From the NCBI GenBank assembly GCA_945865405.1, contig CAMBDS010000004.1, forward strand, positions 1 through 64,000: a stretch of 64,000 nt of DNA. The letters are read 5' to 3'. The notes under the pieces were generated by a model. The model ran no database searches. It had not been told where the DNA came from and saw only the letters and a list, made by a program, of their open reading frames with translations. The stretch's first letter is position 1, and each line of letters starts with the position of its first letter. Both the position numbers and the translations under genes were made by a program. Of the stretch, positions 1 through 8,719 are shown piece by piece. Source of the DNA: Caldithrix abyssi DSM 13497. GTDB taxonomy: Bacteria; Electryoneota; AABM5-125-24; Hatepunaeales; Hatepunaeaceae.

Positions 1-1253
1 AAGAGTTGCTCATCGGAGACCTTGCTGACCGATGCTTCGTGGCCTACGGTGACGTCGTCTTCGTGGATGTCGTTGTAGGGATAGGTGTCGGAACGAGCCT
101 CTTTATTTAGCAAGAGTGCATCGCAGACGACACTTGCTTTTGAGCCGTACGCTCCGGGTTGGATATCAACCAAACCGCGGTAGCTTGTTCGACCATCGAA
201 CTGGCTGATCGACTTGGAGGTGATCTGTGAGGTTGTGTCCGGGGCGGCGTGGATGACCTTGGAACCGGCTTCGGTGTGCTGACCTTTGCCGCCGTAAGCG
301 ACAGAGAGGATTTCAGCGTGAGCGCCTCGACCAATCAGATAGACGGAGGGGAACTTCATTGTCACTTTGGAGCCGAGGTTACAATCGACCCATTCGACAG
401 TGGCATTCTCGTAGGCTACAGCGCGTTTTGTGACGAGGTTATAAACATTATTGGACCAGTTCTGAATCGTCGTGTAACGGACGCGCGAGCCCGGTTTAGC
501 GATTATCTCGACGACGGCTGAGTGGAGCGATGCAGCCGAGTAAGCGGGGGCGGTACAGCCCTCGACATAGTGAACGAACGAGCCTTCTTCGGCGATAATG
601 AGGGTGCGCTCGAATTGGCCCATCTTTTCGGCGTTGATGCGGAAATAGGCTTGGAGGGGTATGTCGAGCTTGACACCTGCCGGGACATAGACAAAGCTAC
701 CGCCAGACCAGACGGCTGAGTTGAGTGCTGCGAATTTGTTGTCGCCAGCGGGGATAACTTTGCCGAAGTATTTCTCGAAGATCTCGGGGTGTTGACGGAG
801 GCCATCGTCGGTACCGAGGAAGATGACGCCCTGTTTTTCCCACTCGGCTTTGAGGGAGTGATAGACCATCTCTGACTCGAACTGCGCGCCGACTCCGGCG
901 AGGTACTTCCGCTCGGCTTCAGGAATGCCGAGCCGCTCGAAAGTGTCTCGGATTTCGTCGGAGACATCGTCCCAGGAACGTTCGCCTTTCTCTTGAGGGC
1001 GGAGGTAGTAGGTGAGGTCGTCAAAGTTGATCCCGCTGAGGTCGGGACCCCAGTTGGGCATAGGCTTTTTGAAGAACCACTCGAGGGCGTTTAAGCGGTA
1101 GGCGAGCATCCAGGGTGGTTCGCCTTTTTGCTGAGAGATCTCGGCAACGATCTGTTGGGAGAGGCCGCGTTCGGTGCGGAAGAAGAAATTACTTGCGACA
1201 TTAAAGCCATGGCGATATGTCGAGAGATCTATGTCAAGCGCCTTTTCAGGCAT
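1..1253 (-). CDS. sufB: SufB, Fe-S cluster assembly scaffold subunit (3' end off the window)
   Basis: Core subunit of the SufBCD complex, on which Fe-S clusters are built in the cytoplasm. I translated it from the minus strand: it begins [18 protein letters not shown] at the ATG complementary to 1251-1253 and stays open for 417 codons to the window edge, so the C-terminus is missing. The SufB-type stretches [40 protein letters not shown] and [13 protein letters not shown] are recognisable, as is the conserved region near [19 protein letters not shown]. It lies 50 bases after sufC and is the third gene of a nadA-sufC-sufB transcription unit. Family assignment is very secure; whether sufD and sufS follow cannot be seen. 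Confidence 0.96.
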   Translation of the reverse strand, partial: MPEKALDIDLSTYRHGFNVASNFFFRTERGLSQQIVAEISQQKGEPPWMLAYRLNALEWFFKKPMPNWGPDLSGINFDDLTYYLRPQEKGERSWDDVSDEIRDTFERLGIPEAERKYLAGVGAQFESEMVYHSLKAEWEKQGVIFLGTDDGLRQHPEIFEKYFGKVIPAGDNKFAALNSAVWSGGSFVYVPAGVKLDIPLQAYFRINAEKMGQFERTLIIAEEGSFVHYVEGCTAPAYSAASLHSAVVEIIAKPGSRVRYTTIQNWSNNVYNLVTKRAVAYENATVEWVDCNLGSKVTMKFPSVYLIGRGAHAEILSVAYGGKGQHTEAGSKVIHAAPDTTSQITSKSISQFDGRTSYRGLVDIQPGAYGSKASVVCDALLLNKEARSDTYPYNDIHEDDVTVGHEASVSKVSDEQL

Positions 1254-1303
1254 TTTAGTTCCAATTTTTGTTGTTTAGAAAAAGACGAGGCTTCCGCTTA
1301 ATT

Positions 1304-2059
1304 TCAGGCAGCAGGAGCCGCTTCCTCTTTCAGAAGGTCGTAGCCGTGTTTTTCCAGATCCAAAGCCAGCTCGGGGCCGCCGCTGAGGGCAATTCGGCCC
1401 TTATGTAATACGTGCACTCGGTCCGGTTGTATGTAATTGAGTAATCTTTGGTAATGCGTAATGACCAAAGCGCTGAAGTTGGGGCCTCGCTGAGAGTTTA
1501 CGCCATCGGAGACGATCTTTAAGGCATCGATGTCAAGGCCTGAGTCGGTTTCGTCAAGGATAGCGAGCGTCGGTTGCAGGAGCATGAGCTGAAGAATCTC
1601 GGCACGCTTTTTCTCACCGCCGGAGAAGCCGTCATTCATCGAACGAGCGAGATAAGCTTTATCCATTTGGAGTTGGCTCATGGAAGCGTCGAGACGATCC
1701 ATGAATTGAGCAAGCGAGAATTTGCCCGGATTAACCGCCATGGTGGCTGTGCGGAGGAAATCCTGCATGCGGACGCCGGGAACTTCGTGGGGATATTGGA
1801 ATGCAAGGAAGACTCCCTCTTTGGCGCGTTCATCGGGCGAGAGATCGAGGAGATTGGTCTCACCGTAGATGATTTCGCCTGAGGTAATCTCGTATGCGGG
1901 GTGACCCATCAGTGCGTAGGAAAGAGTCGATTTGCCAGAGCCGTTGGGTCCCATCAAGGCGTGAATTTCACCTGAAGGGACGACGAGATCGACGCCGCGG
2001 AGGATTTCGACGCCGTTGACGGAAGCGTGCAGGTCGCGGATCGTAAGAGTTTTGTTCAT
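1304..2059 (-). CDS. sufC: SufC, ABC-type ATPase of the SUF system
   Basis: ATPase that partners SufB (and SufD) in Fe-S cluster assembly. The 251-residue length is normal for SufC. The Walker A motif GPNGSGKST is near residue 37, the Q-loop FLAFQYP follows, the signature is FSGGEKKR, and Walker B reads LAILDETDSGLDIDALK, which has the Asp-Glu-x-Asp-Ser-Gly-Leu-Asp pattern peculiar to SufC. It sits between nadA (18 bases upstream) and sufB (50 bases downstream), all on the minus strand, so all three are likely cotranscribed. Nothing unusual in the protein. Confidence 0.97.
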   Translation of the reverse strand: MNKTLTIRDLHASVNGVEILRGVDLVVPSGEIHALMGPNGSGKSTLSYALMGHPAYEITSGEIIYGETNLLDLSPDERAKEGVFLAFQYPHEVPGVRMQDFLRTATMAVNPGKFSLAQFMDRLDASMSQLQMDKAYLARSMNDGFSGGEKKRAEILQLMLLQPTLAILDETDSGLDIDALKIVSDGVNSQRGPNFSALVITHYQRLLNYIQPDRVHVLHKGRIALSGGPELALDLEKHGYDLLKEEAAPAA

Positions 2060-2077
2060 TAAGAGAGAGTAAATATT

Positions 2078-3091
2078 TTAATTGATTGCTGCCATGGAAG
2101 CAGTTAGTTCGAACATTCGATTTATTGCCCGGCTCGCACCTATTCGGACGGAGTCGGGTAGATTGATTTCGGGTTGCATGGTCTCCAAAGAGCTGATCAC
2201 ATCGTCGAGAGTGATCATCTTCATGAACCGGCAGACCTTACAGGCACGGTAAAACGTTTTCTCTGGAGCCTGAACAGCCAGAAGATCCGAGAGGCCACAT
2301 TCAGTGACTGCAAGAAACTCGGTAGCGTCACTATCCCGTGCATAATCTACCATGCCCGAGGTGGAAAGAGCAGCATCGGCAAGCTTGACAACATCGTCCC
2401 GGCATTCGGGGTGAACAAGGATTTTGATGCCGGGGTGCATTGCGCGAACGCTCAGGACCGAGTCGGGGTTGATCTGCTGATGAACGTAACAGTGTCCATC
2501 CCAAGCGATTATCACTTTATCTGGCAGTTTTCCTGCGACGTGTGCCGCAAGATTTTTGTCCGGAACGAAGAGTATAGTTTTGTTCGACATTGATGCGACA
2601 ACCTGAACTGCATTTGCCGAAGTGCAGACTGAGTCGCAAAGAGCTTTTACGGCGGCAGTTGTATTGACATAACAGACGACACCAAGATCGGGATGATCTA
2701 CTTTGAGTTCTGCAATTCTGTCGGCTACATCCTTGACATCAGCCATATCGGCAAGAGAACAACCGGCTTTGGCATTGGGAAGCAGGACTATTTTTCCGGG
2801 CGACACGACTTTGGCTGTCTCAGCCATAAAGTGAACGCCACAGAAGACGATTACATCGGCTTCGTTGACAGTCGCGGCTTTCATCGATAGCCCGAGAGAG
2901 TCGCCGGTGAAATCTGCGACTTCGAAAATTTCCGGTCGCTGGTAGTTATGTGCAAGCAGAACTGCGTTGCGCTGGAGCTTTAGCTCTCGAATTCGATCAA
3001 TTTTGGTTGCGATGCCTCGGCAAACTTCGACGGTGTAATACCCGGCATCAGCGCGGGAGAGCCGACTTTGAAGCTCTTCGGGATCAGACAT
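2078..3091 (-). CDS. nadA: NadA, quinolinate synthase
   Basis: Makes quinolinate from iminoaspartate and dihydroxyacetone phosphate in de novo NAD synthesis, using an oxygen-sensitive 4Fe-4S cluster. The 337-residue protein has the NadA signatures LLAHNYQRPEI, DFTGDSLGLS, FCGVHFMAETAKV, AWDGHCYVHQQ and HPEC. The cluster cysteines are most likely those in NAKAGCSLADM, TECGL and CKVCRFMK. Gene order is informative: an Fe-S enzyme is the first gene of a sufCB operon, which couples supply and demand for clusters. The intergenic space before it holds a long inverted repeat (3112-3234). nadB and nadC are not in the window. Confidence 0.96.
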   Translation of the reverse strand: MSDPEELQSRLSRADAGYYTVEVCRGIATKIDRIRELKLQRNAVLLAHNYQRPEIFEVADFTGDSLGLSMKAATVNEADVIVFCGVHFMAETAKVVSPGKIVLLPNAKAGCSLADMADVKDVADRIAELKVDHPDLGVVCYVNTTAAVKALCDSVCTSANAVQVVASMSNKTILFVPDKNLAAHVAGKLPDKVIIAWDGHCYVHQQINPDSVLSVRAMHPGIKILVHPECRDDVVKLADAALSTSGMVDYARDSDATEFLAVTECGLSDLLAVQAPEKTFYRACKVCRFMKMITLDDVISSLETMQPEINLPDSVRIGASRAINRMFELTASMAAIN

Positions 3092-3111
3092 TTTTAACTC
3101 AAAGATTAAAC

Positions 3112-3234
3112 TGGTTCTGTTGTCGAGTGAATTTGATCAACTGAGGTGATCGTAGTGCATTTTGTGTGCCCGACGGAAGCCGATTTGAAATCTAGTGGCT
3201 AACAGGGGACTATTTCAGTTCGACAACAGAACCA
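3112..3234. repeat. 15-bp perfect inverted repeat spanning the sod-nadA gap
   Basis: TGGTTCTGTTGTCGA at 3112-3126 is exactly complementary to TCGACAACAGAACCA at 3220-3234, with 93 bases between. Two further G-U pairs could extend the stem inward in RNA. Inside the spacer a smaller dyad (GATCA...TGATC near 3135-3152) is visible. It occupies most of the 162-base gap upstream of nadA and downstream of the superoxide dismutase gene. It could be a structured leader, an operator pair or the ends of a small non-autonomous element; I see no clear target-site duplication and no second copy in this window. Confidence 0.75.
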
Positions 3235-3253
3235 TAACGATCCGACCCTATCT

Positions 3254-3844
3254 TCAGCCAGCAAAGCGAGCAGAGACATCTTCCCAGTTGATTACGTTCA
3301 TGAAAGCTTTGGTGTATTCAGCGCGCTTGTTTTGGTATTTCAGATAGTAGGCGTGTTCCCAGACGTCAATCGCGAGAAGGGGAATGACGCTCCACTGGGT
3401 GAGATTCTGGTGTTTTTCCGCCTGCAGGATAACCAACTTTTTGTCGTTGTCACACTGGCAGGCGAGAATTGCCCAGCCAGAGCCTTCAACCGCGTTTGCG
3501 GCGGCAAGGAACTGCGCTTTGAAAGCGTCAAAGGAGCCGAAATCTCTTTCGAGAGCCTTGGCAAGTGCGCCGGTGGGTGCCCCGCCGCCATTCGGCTTCA
3601 TGTTCTTCCAGAAGATGGCATGAAGAAAGTGACCGGAACCGTGAAAGGCTTCTTCACGTGACCAATGCTTGACGAGAGCAAAGTCGCCTTTTTCTCGGGC
3701 TTCGGCGAGCTTTGTCTCGGCGTTGTTCAGTCCATCGACATAAGCTTTATGGTGGATGTCGTGATGGAGGTGCATGGTCTGGGCGTCGATATGAGGTTCA
3801 AGGCCTTCATAGGGATAGTCGAGGGATGGTAATAGGTGCGGCAT
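3254..3844 (-). CDS. sod: Superoxide dismutase, Fe/Mn family
   Basis: Dismutates superoxide to oxygen and peroxide. I start it at the internal ATG complementary to 3842-3844 (196 residues, MPHLLPSLDYPYEG), which matches the family N-terminus and has AGAAAGG just upstream; the 30-residue longer reading from 3934 looks non-homologous. Likely metal ligands are the first His of LHHDIHHKAYV, His in HFLHAIFW, and Asp and His in DVWEHAYY. The outer-sphere position usually Gln in bacterial enzymes reads KHQN here, and GSGHFLHAIFW is closer to archaeal-type enzymes, so Fe, Mn or cambialistic use cannot be fixed. It precedes nadA-sufCB on the same strand, an oxidative-stress-related grouping. Confidence 0.93.
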   Translation of the reverse strand: MPHLLPSLDYPYEGLEPHIDAQTMHLHHDIHHKAYVDGLNNAETKLAEAREKGDFALVKHWSREEAFHGSGHFLHAIFWKNMKPNGGGAPTGALAKALERDFGSFDAFKAQFLAAANAVEGSGWAILACQCDNDKKLVILQAEKHQNLTQWSVIPLLAIDVWEHAYYLKYQNKRAEYTKAFMNVINWEDVSARFAG

Positions 3845-3988
3845 ATACAGCCTTTCTAATTCTGGAATGTTTGAGAGTGGCGAGCGATTGTTTGAAAGAA
3901 TGATACTATTTGTGACAGGAGTTCTACCCTGCAAAGGTTGAGACGAGTTGGATAAAGAAGTGTTGGCAGTTTGGCAGGGGTTGAAAAA

Positions 3989-4018
3989 GTTTTAGACAGT
4001 TTCACAAAGTTTTGTCAA
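3989..4018 (-). promoter_or_regulatory. Candidate sigma-70 type promoter for sod
   Basis: On the minus strand a perfect TTGACA (complement of 4013-4018) is followed after 18 bases by TAAAAC (complement of 3989-3994), a 4-of-6 match to TATAAT. Transcription would start about 135 bases before the chosen sod ATG. Only base matching supports it. Confidence 0.4.
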
Positions 4019-4063
4019 CTGAACATTCGACTGGAAGTGCATAAGAGGGAAAGTGGTTAATTG

Positions 4064-5464
4064 TCAGCTGTATTGGATTAGGCGTTTTCGGGTTAAATGA
4101 TCGATAGCAAGGATCAATGAAGCTAACCCGAGTCCAACGTAGATAGGTTCGATAGTGAAAGGGAAGTGGGGTGCTGAGACTGTGTCGCGGACTATAAACC
4201 ATGCCCCGACAACGAGAGGAGCAACTATCATCGTGATGGCGGCGAAAGGTTTTCGATAAGCAAGGCGAGGGAAATAGCTTAAGGCGAGCGGGAGCATCAG
4301 ACCAGGAGTACCAAGCGAGCCAACGCGGTTCCAGATTTCGATGACGGAACCAGCGAGGAGGGCAATGGCGATTGCCAGCGTGCCGCTGATGATGAGGGCG
4401 AATCGCGTGAGCCAGACTTCACTGACCCAATCTCGGATTCGTCTGGATTTATAGAGAATGTCATGAGAGAGAGTCGATGCCGTCAGAACAGTATAGGAAT
4501 CAACGGTCGATTGGATTGTGGCGATCATGCCTATTATCATGATTGCCTTGAAGCCATAGGGGAGGACTTTATCTGCAAGCAGGGGAAAGGCATCGACACC
4601 ATTTATATCGGGGCCGAGGATTGCCCGGCTGTAGAGACCGACGCTGGTGGTCATAAAATCGAAGATGATCCAGAAAGGGATCGAGAGCAGTGTGCCAGCT
4701 CTTGCGACCTTTGGGGTTTCAGCTGCGTAGGCTCGTTGATAAAAAGACGGTTCTATCAGTGCCGAAAGAGCGATGAAGTACCAGCTGAAGATGTAGCCTG
4801 CGCTGTTTCCGCCGTGCCATTGGAGCGATTCGGTCGGGACGTGAGCCTTGATGTAATCGAACCCGCCGTAATTCGTAACTAACATCATCAGTATTATAGC
4901 AAATGAGGAAAACATCAGGAGAAAGTTAAGTTTGTCGCTACGAACATCTGCTTTGAAGCCACCAAGAAATACATAGAAGGTTGAAATCACCGTTCCGGCG
5001 ATCACGCCTGTGACTAACGACAAGCCAAAGAGAAGCTTAAGAATAATCCCAAACATCAAAACATAGGCGGCCGGGACGGTCATCATGAAGACGTAGATCG
5101 CGCTACCTATGCCGAGCCTTGTCCCGTAGGTGGTTTCGATTTGGTCGGGGATCGTCATCAGACGGGCTTTGTTGGCTTTACCGGAAAGGAACATTGCAAA
5201 TAGGAATGCGCCGAGATAATAGGGTACACCGAAGACGAGCCAGTTGGAAATGCCATACTTATAACTATATTCACCGACACCAAGGATACCGCCGTACCAG
5301 GTCGAAACGGTCGTGGCAATAAAGGAAGGAAGGGTCAGTCGCCTACCTACTAGGAGGTACGACTCCATGCTCGTCGCACCTGACCGCACCGGTTTGAGTG
5401 AGACGTAGAGTAAGAAGCCGAGGTAGATTGTGAGGAGAATCCAATCGACGGAATGGAGTGCCAC
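4064..5464 (-). CDS. Sodium:solute symporter (SSS family)
   Basis: Integral membrane importer of the SSS (TC 2.A.21) family that couples uptake of an organic solute to sodium. The 466-residue protein shows about 13 hydrophobic segments, the early motif STWYGGILGVGEYSYKYG (STW...G.GE type) typical of the family's unwound first core helix, and the later region IATIQSTVDSYTVLTASTLSHD, which matches the conserved stretch containing sodium-site Ser/Thr residues. The substrate cannot be read from the sequence; proline, sugars, pantothenate and acetate are all transported by family members. It stands alone between sod and the cytochrome gene. The start ATG at 5464 gives a normal SSS N-terminus. Confidence 0.9.
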   Translation of the reverse strand: MALHSVDWILLTIYLGFLLYVSLKPVRSGATSMESYLLVGRRLTLPSFIATTVSTWYGGILGVGEYSYKYGISNWLVFGVPYYLGAFLFAMFLSGKANKARLMTIPDQIETTYGTRLGIGSAIYVFMMTVPAAYVLMFGIILKLLFGLSLVTGVIAGTVISTFYVFLGGFKADVRSDKLNFLLMFSSFAIILMMLVTNYGGFDYIKAHVPTESLQWHGGNSAGYIFSWYFIALSALIEPSFYQRAYAAETPKVARAGTLLSIPFWIIFDFMTTSVGLYSRAILGPDINGVDAFPLLADKVLPYGFKAIMIIGMIATIQSTVDSYTVLTASTLSHDILYKSRRIRDWVSEVWLTRFALIISGTLAIAIALLAGSVIEIWNRVGSLGTPGLMLPLALSYFPRLAYRKPFAAITMIVAPLVVGAWFIVRDTVSAPHFPFTIEPIYVGLGLASLILAIDHLTRKRLIQYS

Positions 5465-5564
5465 TGGGAAGGTCCGATAAAAGATAGACAGCCCAATGAT
5501 ACGAATTTTCCCAAGATATCACAATACCGCCTTTATATGTTCCTCTGACTTAGTACATCAAAGT

Positions 5565-5598
5565 AAAGTCCCCACACCATTGAAGGCGTGGGGACTTT
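5565..5598 (-). terminator. Stem-loop terminator downstream of the cytochrome gene
   Basis: AAAGTCCCCACACC (5565-5578) and GGCGTGGGGACTTT (5585-5598) form a 14-bp stem with one mismatch and a 6-base loop, about 90 bases after the cytochrome stop on the minus strand. The following U-tract is weak on that strand, so it may terminate inefficiently or protect the 3' end. Confidence 0.65.
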
Positions 5599-5689
5599 TA
5601 TCAGCAGTTAGGGAGAGACGTTCTGCTGAAATAACCGTTATCTCTAAAGCTTATGAGCTCTTTGATCTCTCCAGAGTTCAGACAGTTCT

Positions 5690-7693
5690 TTACTTGACCA
5701 GAACCAGTTTCTTGCTGGCGTGGAAGTCATTTGCTTCCATACGGACAAGGTAGATGCCGGAAGGTCTGCCGAGAAGATTGATCGGAGCCCGGTACACGCC
5801 TGCTTTTTGATTCTCTGCGACGATGGTCATAATTTCGCGCCCTGCCATGTCGAAGATTTTGATGTCAACATTGGCGTTGGTTGGGAGTGCGTAGCTAAAG
5901 GTAGTCGTCGAGTTGAAGGGATTCGGATAGGCATCGTTCAGGCTGAATTCGCCAGGAATTTGGCTGTGATCTGCCCAGACGCCGAGTCTCTGTTCCATTG
6001 ACTTCTTAAGAATGCTGCGAGCGTACTTCGGATTGTGAACACCTCTGGAGCCGTCTTCTTCGACATACTTCCAATTGTAAAGTGCACCGCGTTGGGCAGG
6101 GGTCAGGTCGTTAGAGTAAACGAGGTTACCGTCGTTGTCATGGGGGAGCATCGCTTCGAGTGCGTGCATCATGCCTTCGATTTCTTCCTGAACACCTTCG
6201 ATGGTGCCGTCTGTATCCCAATCTTCATCGGGATGGATATCGGAGAAGGCGTCGATATCACCGTGGCAGTCGGCACAGGCGGCGACGTTTTCAACGCCGT
6301 CCTCAGAGACCAAGGCGAAGCTGTGACCACCAATTTTACCGTAACCCGGGTCGTTGACTCCGGCGGGTGTGGTGCTCATGTGGCAACCGATACAAGCGTT
6401 TTCGATAGCTTGAAGATGTGGAGTACGTTCAATACCGTTACCGTCAAATTCGATTGCGTTTGTGCCTTTGACCATATCACCCTGGACTCCGTAATGGGGA
6501 CCGAACCGATTGGTGATGTTACCAGCAACTGCTACTGTAGCGTTGTAGCGTGAATGGTGGCAATTGACACAGAGGTTACCGAGTCCTGCGTCGATTTGCA
6601 CATTGTTGAGGAGTGTATATGGCTCGACAGTTCTAAGTTGACGCGGGTTAGTTGCGTTGTGCGGGTCGTGGCACGTTGCACAGGTGATCGGAATGTAATC
6701 GGTATTTTTGAGTGAATCGGGGACACCATTCATCTCATCAACGAAACCGTAACCGGTATGGCACTTAACACAGGCTGCGCGGGCAGCTCCCTGAACACGA
6801 TCAGTAACTTTGGAATGGCCCGAATTGTCCCATTGGTAAGGGAAGACGTGAAATGTGCCAGAATCGTGACATCTTGCACAGGCATCGATCATCATCGAGG
6901 AGACCATACGGCTGTCATCGGTACGACCATTGTGAGCAGATCCGGGACCGTGGCAAGCTTCGCATTGTACGTTGGCGAGACCTGCTGTTCGCGGATAATT
7001 TTCTTTCATCGAATCCCAATTGCCGGCGCGTAACGTATCAGGGAATCTCCAACCTTCATCGGCTGCTATGTCATCAAAGCCAGCGTTAACAGCGCTTGCA
7101 TTAAAGCCGGTTACATGACAGGATACGCAGTTTGCGGAAAAGCGATTGGAAAGGATTCCGTCGATGCCAACTGCAAGGGCTTCGGAATGCTTGGTATCAG
7201 CCCATTCGCCCACCTTATCGTCGTGACACATAGCGCATTGACCACGTGTTGGTTCGCCAACGATGCCACCAACACCTACGAAATTCGCGGCGTTAATTGC
7301 CAGGACGATTGGTTCGCTTTGACCATCGGTTGTAGTGACGCGAAAAGTCACGCGGTAGGTTCCGAGAAGGTCGGCGGTGAACTTGACGAATTCATTGTCA
7401 CTATCGTTCAGAGCGGCATTGGAGCCGTTCGGTCTCGCGGTTAATTCCCAAGACCAGCCAGTAATGGTTGTATCGGCTGGGACAATTGTATGACCAGTAA
7501 AATAGACGACTTCACCGACACCCACATTCGAAAGACCACTTGATGATAGATTGAAGATATCAGTTGAGTCCTTGACGACGTCTCTGGGCGAGACACCGAC
7601 AACCTTAATGACAGCGGTAGGCACAGCAAAAGCTGAAGTGCCAAGAATTAAAGCGAATGCCACTGCCAGGAAAATATTAATAGAACGTTTCAT
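5690..7693 (-). CDS. Nine-haem c-type cytochrome with PKD-like domain and type IX sorting tail
   Basis: Exported multihaem cytochrome of 667 residues. A signal peptide (about residues 1-23, ending TSAFA) is followed by a PKD-like beta-sandwich around residues 45-125. Then come nine CXXCH haem sites in order: CAMCH, CVSCH, CEACH, CARCH, CVKCH, CATCH, CVNCH, CIGCH, CADCH. Extra His residues between them (for example KHSEA, SAHNG, GHSKV, GPHYG, GGHSF) could be second axial ligands. The haem region resembles cytochrome c554-like families. The last ~85 residues are a sorting domain (AYPNPFNSTTTFSY...GIYLVRME...KKLVLVK). GGGAG precedes the ATG. Electron transfer at the outer surface is inferred from domain content; no maturation or partner redox genes are nearby. 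Confidence 0.93.
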   Translation of the reverse strand: MKRSINIFLAVAFALILGTSAFAVPTAVIKVVGVSPRDVVKDSTDIFNLSSSGLSNVGVGEVVYFTGHTIVPADTTITGWSWELTARPNGSNAALNDSDNEFVKFTADLLGTYRVTFRVTTTDGQSEPIVLAINAANFVGVGGIVGEPTRGQCAMCHDDKVGEWADTKHSEALAVGIDGILSNRFSANCVSCHVTGFNASAVNAGFDDIAADEGWRFPDTLRAGNWDSMKENYPRTAGLANVQCEACHGPGSAHNGRTDDSRMVSSMMIDACARCHDSGTFHVFPYQWDNSGHSKVTDRVQGAARAACVKCHTGYGFVDEMNGVPDSLKNTDYIPITCATCHDPHNATNPRQLRTVEPYTLLNNVQIDAGLGNLCVNCHHSRYNATVAVAGNITNRFGPHYGVQGDMVKGTNAIEFDGNGIERTPHLQAIENACIGCHMSTTPAGVNDPGYGKIGGHSFALVSEDGVENVAACADCHGDIDAFSDIHPDEDWDTDGTIEGVQEEIEGMMHALEAMLPHDNDGNLVYSNDLTPAQRGALYNWKYVEEDGSRGVHNPKYARSILKKSMEQRLGVWADHSQIPGEFSLNDAYPNPFNSTTTFSYALPTNANVDIKIFDMAGREIMTIVAENQKAGVYRAPINLLGRPSGIYLVRMEANDFHASKKLVLVK

Positions 7694-7778
7694 TATCTCT
7701 CCCGTTTTCGAAAGTTCCGTGGCGATTGTTCGCCTGGAATTAACTTGGATTTGTAATTGCGCAGGTACTTTGAAAAAG

Positions 7779-7804
7779 AGTCAAGTGAGAAATTCTCATT
7801 GACT
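7779..7804. promoter_or_regulatory. Palindromic operator-like site between cytochrome and pgsA
   Basis: AGTCAA-g-TGAGAA-a-TTCTCA-TTGACT is a 26-base dyad: two 6-bp arms on each side, symmetrical about an A, with one extra G in the left half. It lies in the divergent region, about 90 bases upstream of the cytochrome start. Each outer arm reads TTGACT outward, a possible -35 hexamer, although I find no good -10 at the right spacing. It could be an operator or a hairpin. Confidence 0.45.
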
Positions 7805-8008
7805 GTCGAAACCATCCTAAGCTTCGACTATCTGGTTTGGTTATACCCTTTGCAAACCATGTGCCGTAAAAAAATGGTTGAGTAAGACATTCGGTATGTT
7901 GCGAAAACAAGCGACGATGTTGCATTGATATAGGTGGTATGCTATCTTGTTAAGTCCAAAGCAATGCGATTCTGTTCAGCATTACCTTCACCCAAGTCAA
8001 TTAGGAAA

Positions 8009-8719
8009 ATGAACCCCTCAAAAACGGACAACCGTTCGAGATATCGTGGGGCATTCGAGCGTGGCCGAGATAAAATCGGTTCGATCCTCGGAGCTGAGAC
8101 GCCTTCCGGACGGGTGACCGTCACGCTATCGAACTATTTGACAATAGGACGGCTGATAATTGTCCCGTTGTTCTGGTTTTGCCTTTTCTCGGCATCGTGG
8201 GCATTAAACGTCGCTTCGACTCTATTGCTGGCAACGGGGGCGATAACCGATCTTTGGGATGGTAAAATTGCCCGTCGAAGGGGACAAATTACTCCATTTG
8301 GTGATTTCATGGATCCGCTTGCTGACAAGTTTTTAGTGCTATCCGGATTTTGGGGGATCGTAGTAAAAGAGAACTTCGGCAGATTTTGGGTCATTGCACT
8401 CATACTCGTCGCAACAATCAGCATTCGAGAGATCTGGATCACGGTTTTGCGAGTCTATGTGATAAGGTCGGGTTCGAGCATAAAAACGAGTTCGTGGGGG
8501 AAGTGGAAAACCGGTATTGAATTGACGACTCTTTTGGCGACACTTGTAGCGATGAACCTGAGAGATTATTTGATTAACAACGGGTTTCCCTATAATCCAT
8601 TTATTGGAGACCTGTTTAATGGCGGTGTCCTTGTCTTGTTTATGCTATCGACGCTGATTGCTTTGATATCAGGGTGGATCTACATGCGAGATGCCCGTTT
8701 GGCAAAGGCGAAGTTCTGA
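8009..8719 (+). CDS. pgsA: PgsA, CDP-diacylglycerol-glycerol-3-phosphate 3-phosphatidyltransferase
   Basis: Inner-membrane enzyme that makes phosphatidylglycerol phosphate. The CDP-alcohol phosphotransferase motif D-G-x2-A-R-x8-G-x3-D-x3-D is complete in DGKIARRRGQITPFGDFMDP plus the following LAD. Several hydrophobic helices surround it. I place the start at ATG 8009 (236 residues); a GTG at 7934 would add 25 unconserved residues. The protein then carries a ~45-residue polar N-terminus before the first helix, somewhat longer than usual. Its end overlaps pgpA, the phosphatase that acts on its product, so the pair performs consecutive steps. Head-group choice (glycerol phosphate) is supported mainly by this neighbour. 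Confidence 0.9.
   Translation: MNPSKTDNRSRYRGAFERGRDKIGSILGAETPSGRVTVTLSNYLTIGRLIIVPLFWFCLFSASWALNVASTLLLATGAITDLWDGKIARRRGQITPFGDFMDPLADKFLVLSGFWGIVVKENFGRFWVIALILVATISIREIWITVLRVYVIRSGSSIKTSSWGKWKTGIELTTLLATLVAMNLRDYLINNGFPYNPFIGDLFNGGVLVLFMLSTLIALISGWIYMRDARLAKAKF

Noticed and set aside
3112-3234. Miniature inverted-repeat transposable element
   Set aside because: I found no target-site duplication and no second copy in the window, so it is reported only as an inverted repeat.
3092-3253. NAD-binding riboswitch upstream of nadA
   Set aside because: The position suits it, but I cannot match a known consensus by eye; it is left to a covariance-model search.
3845-3934. 30-residue extension of the superoxide dismutase
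   Set aside because: Polar, non-homologous residues before a family-typical start with a ribosome site.
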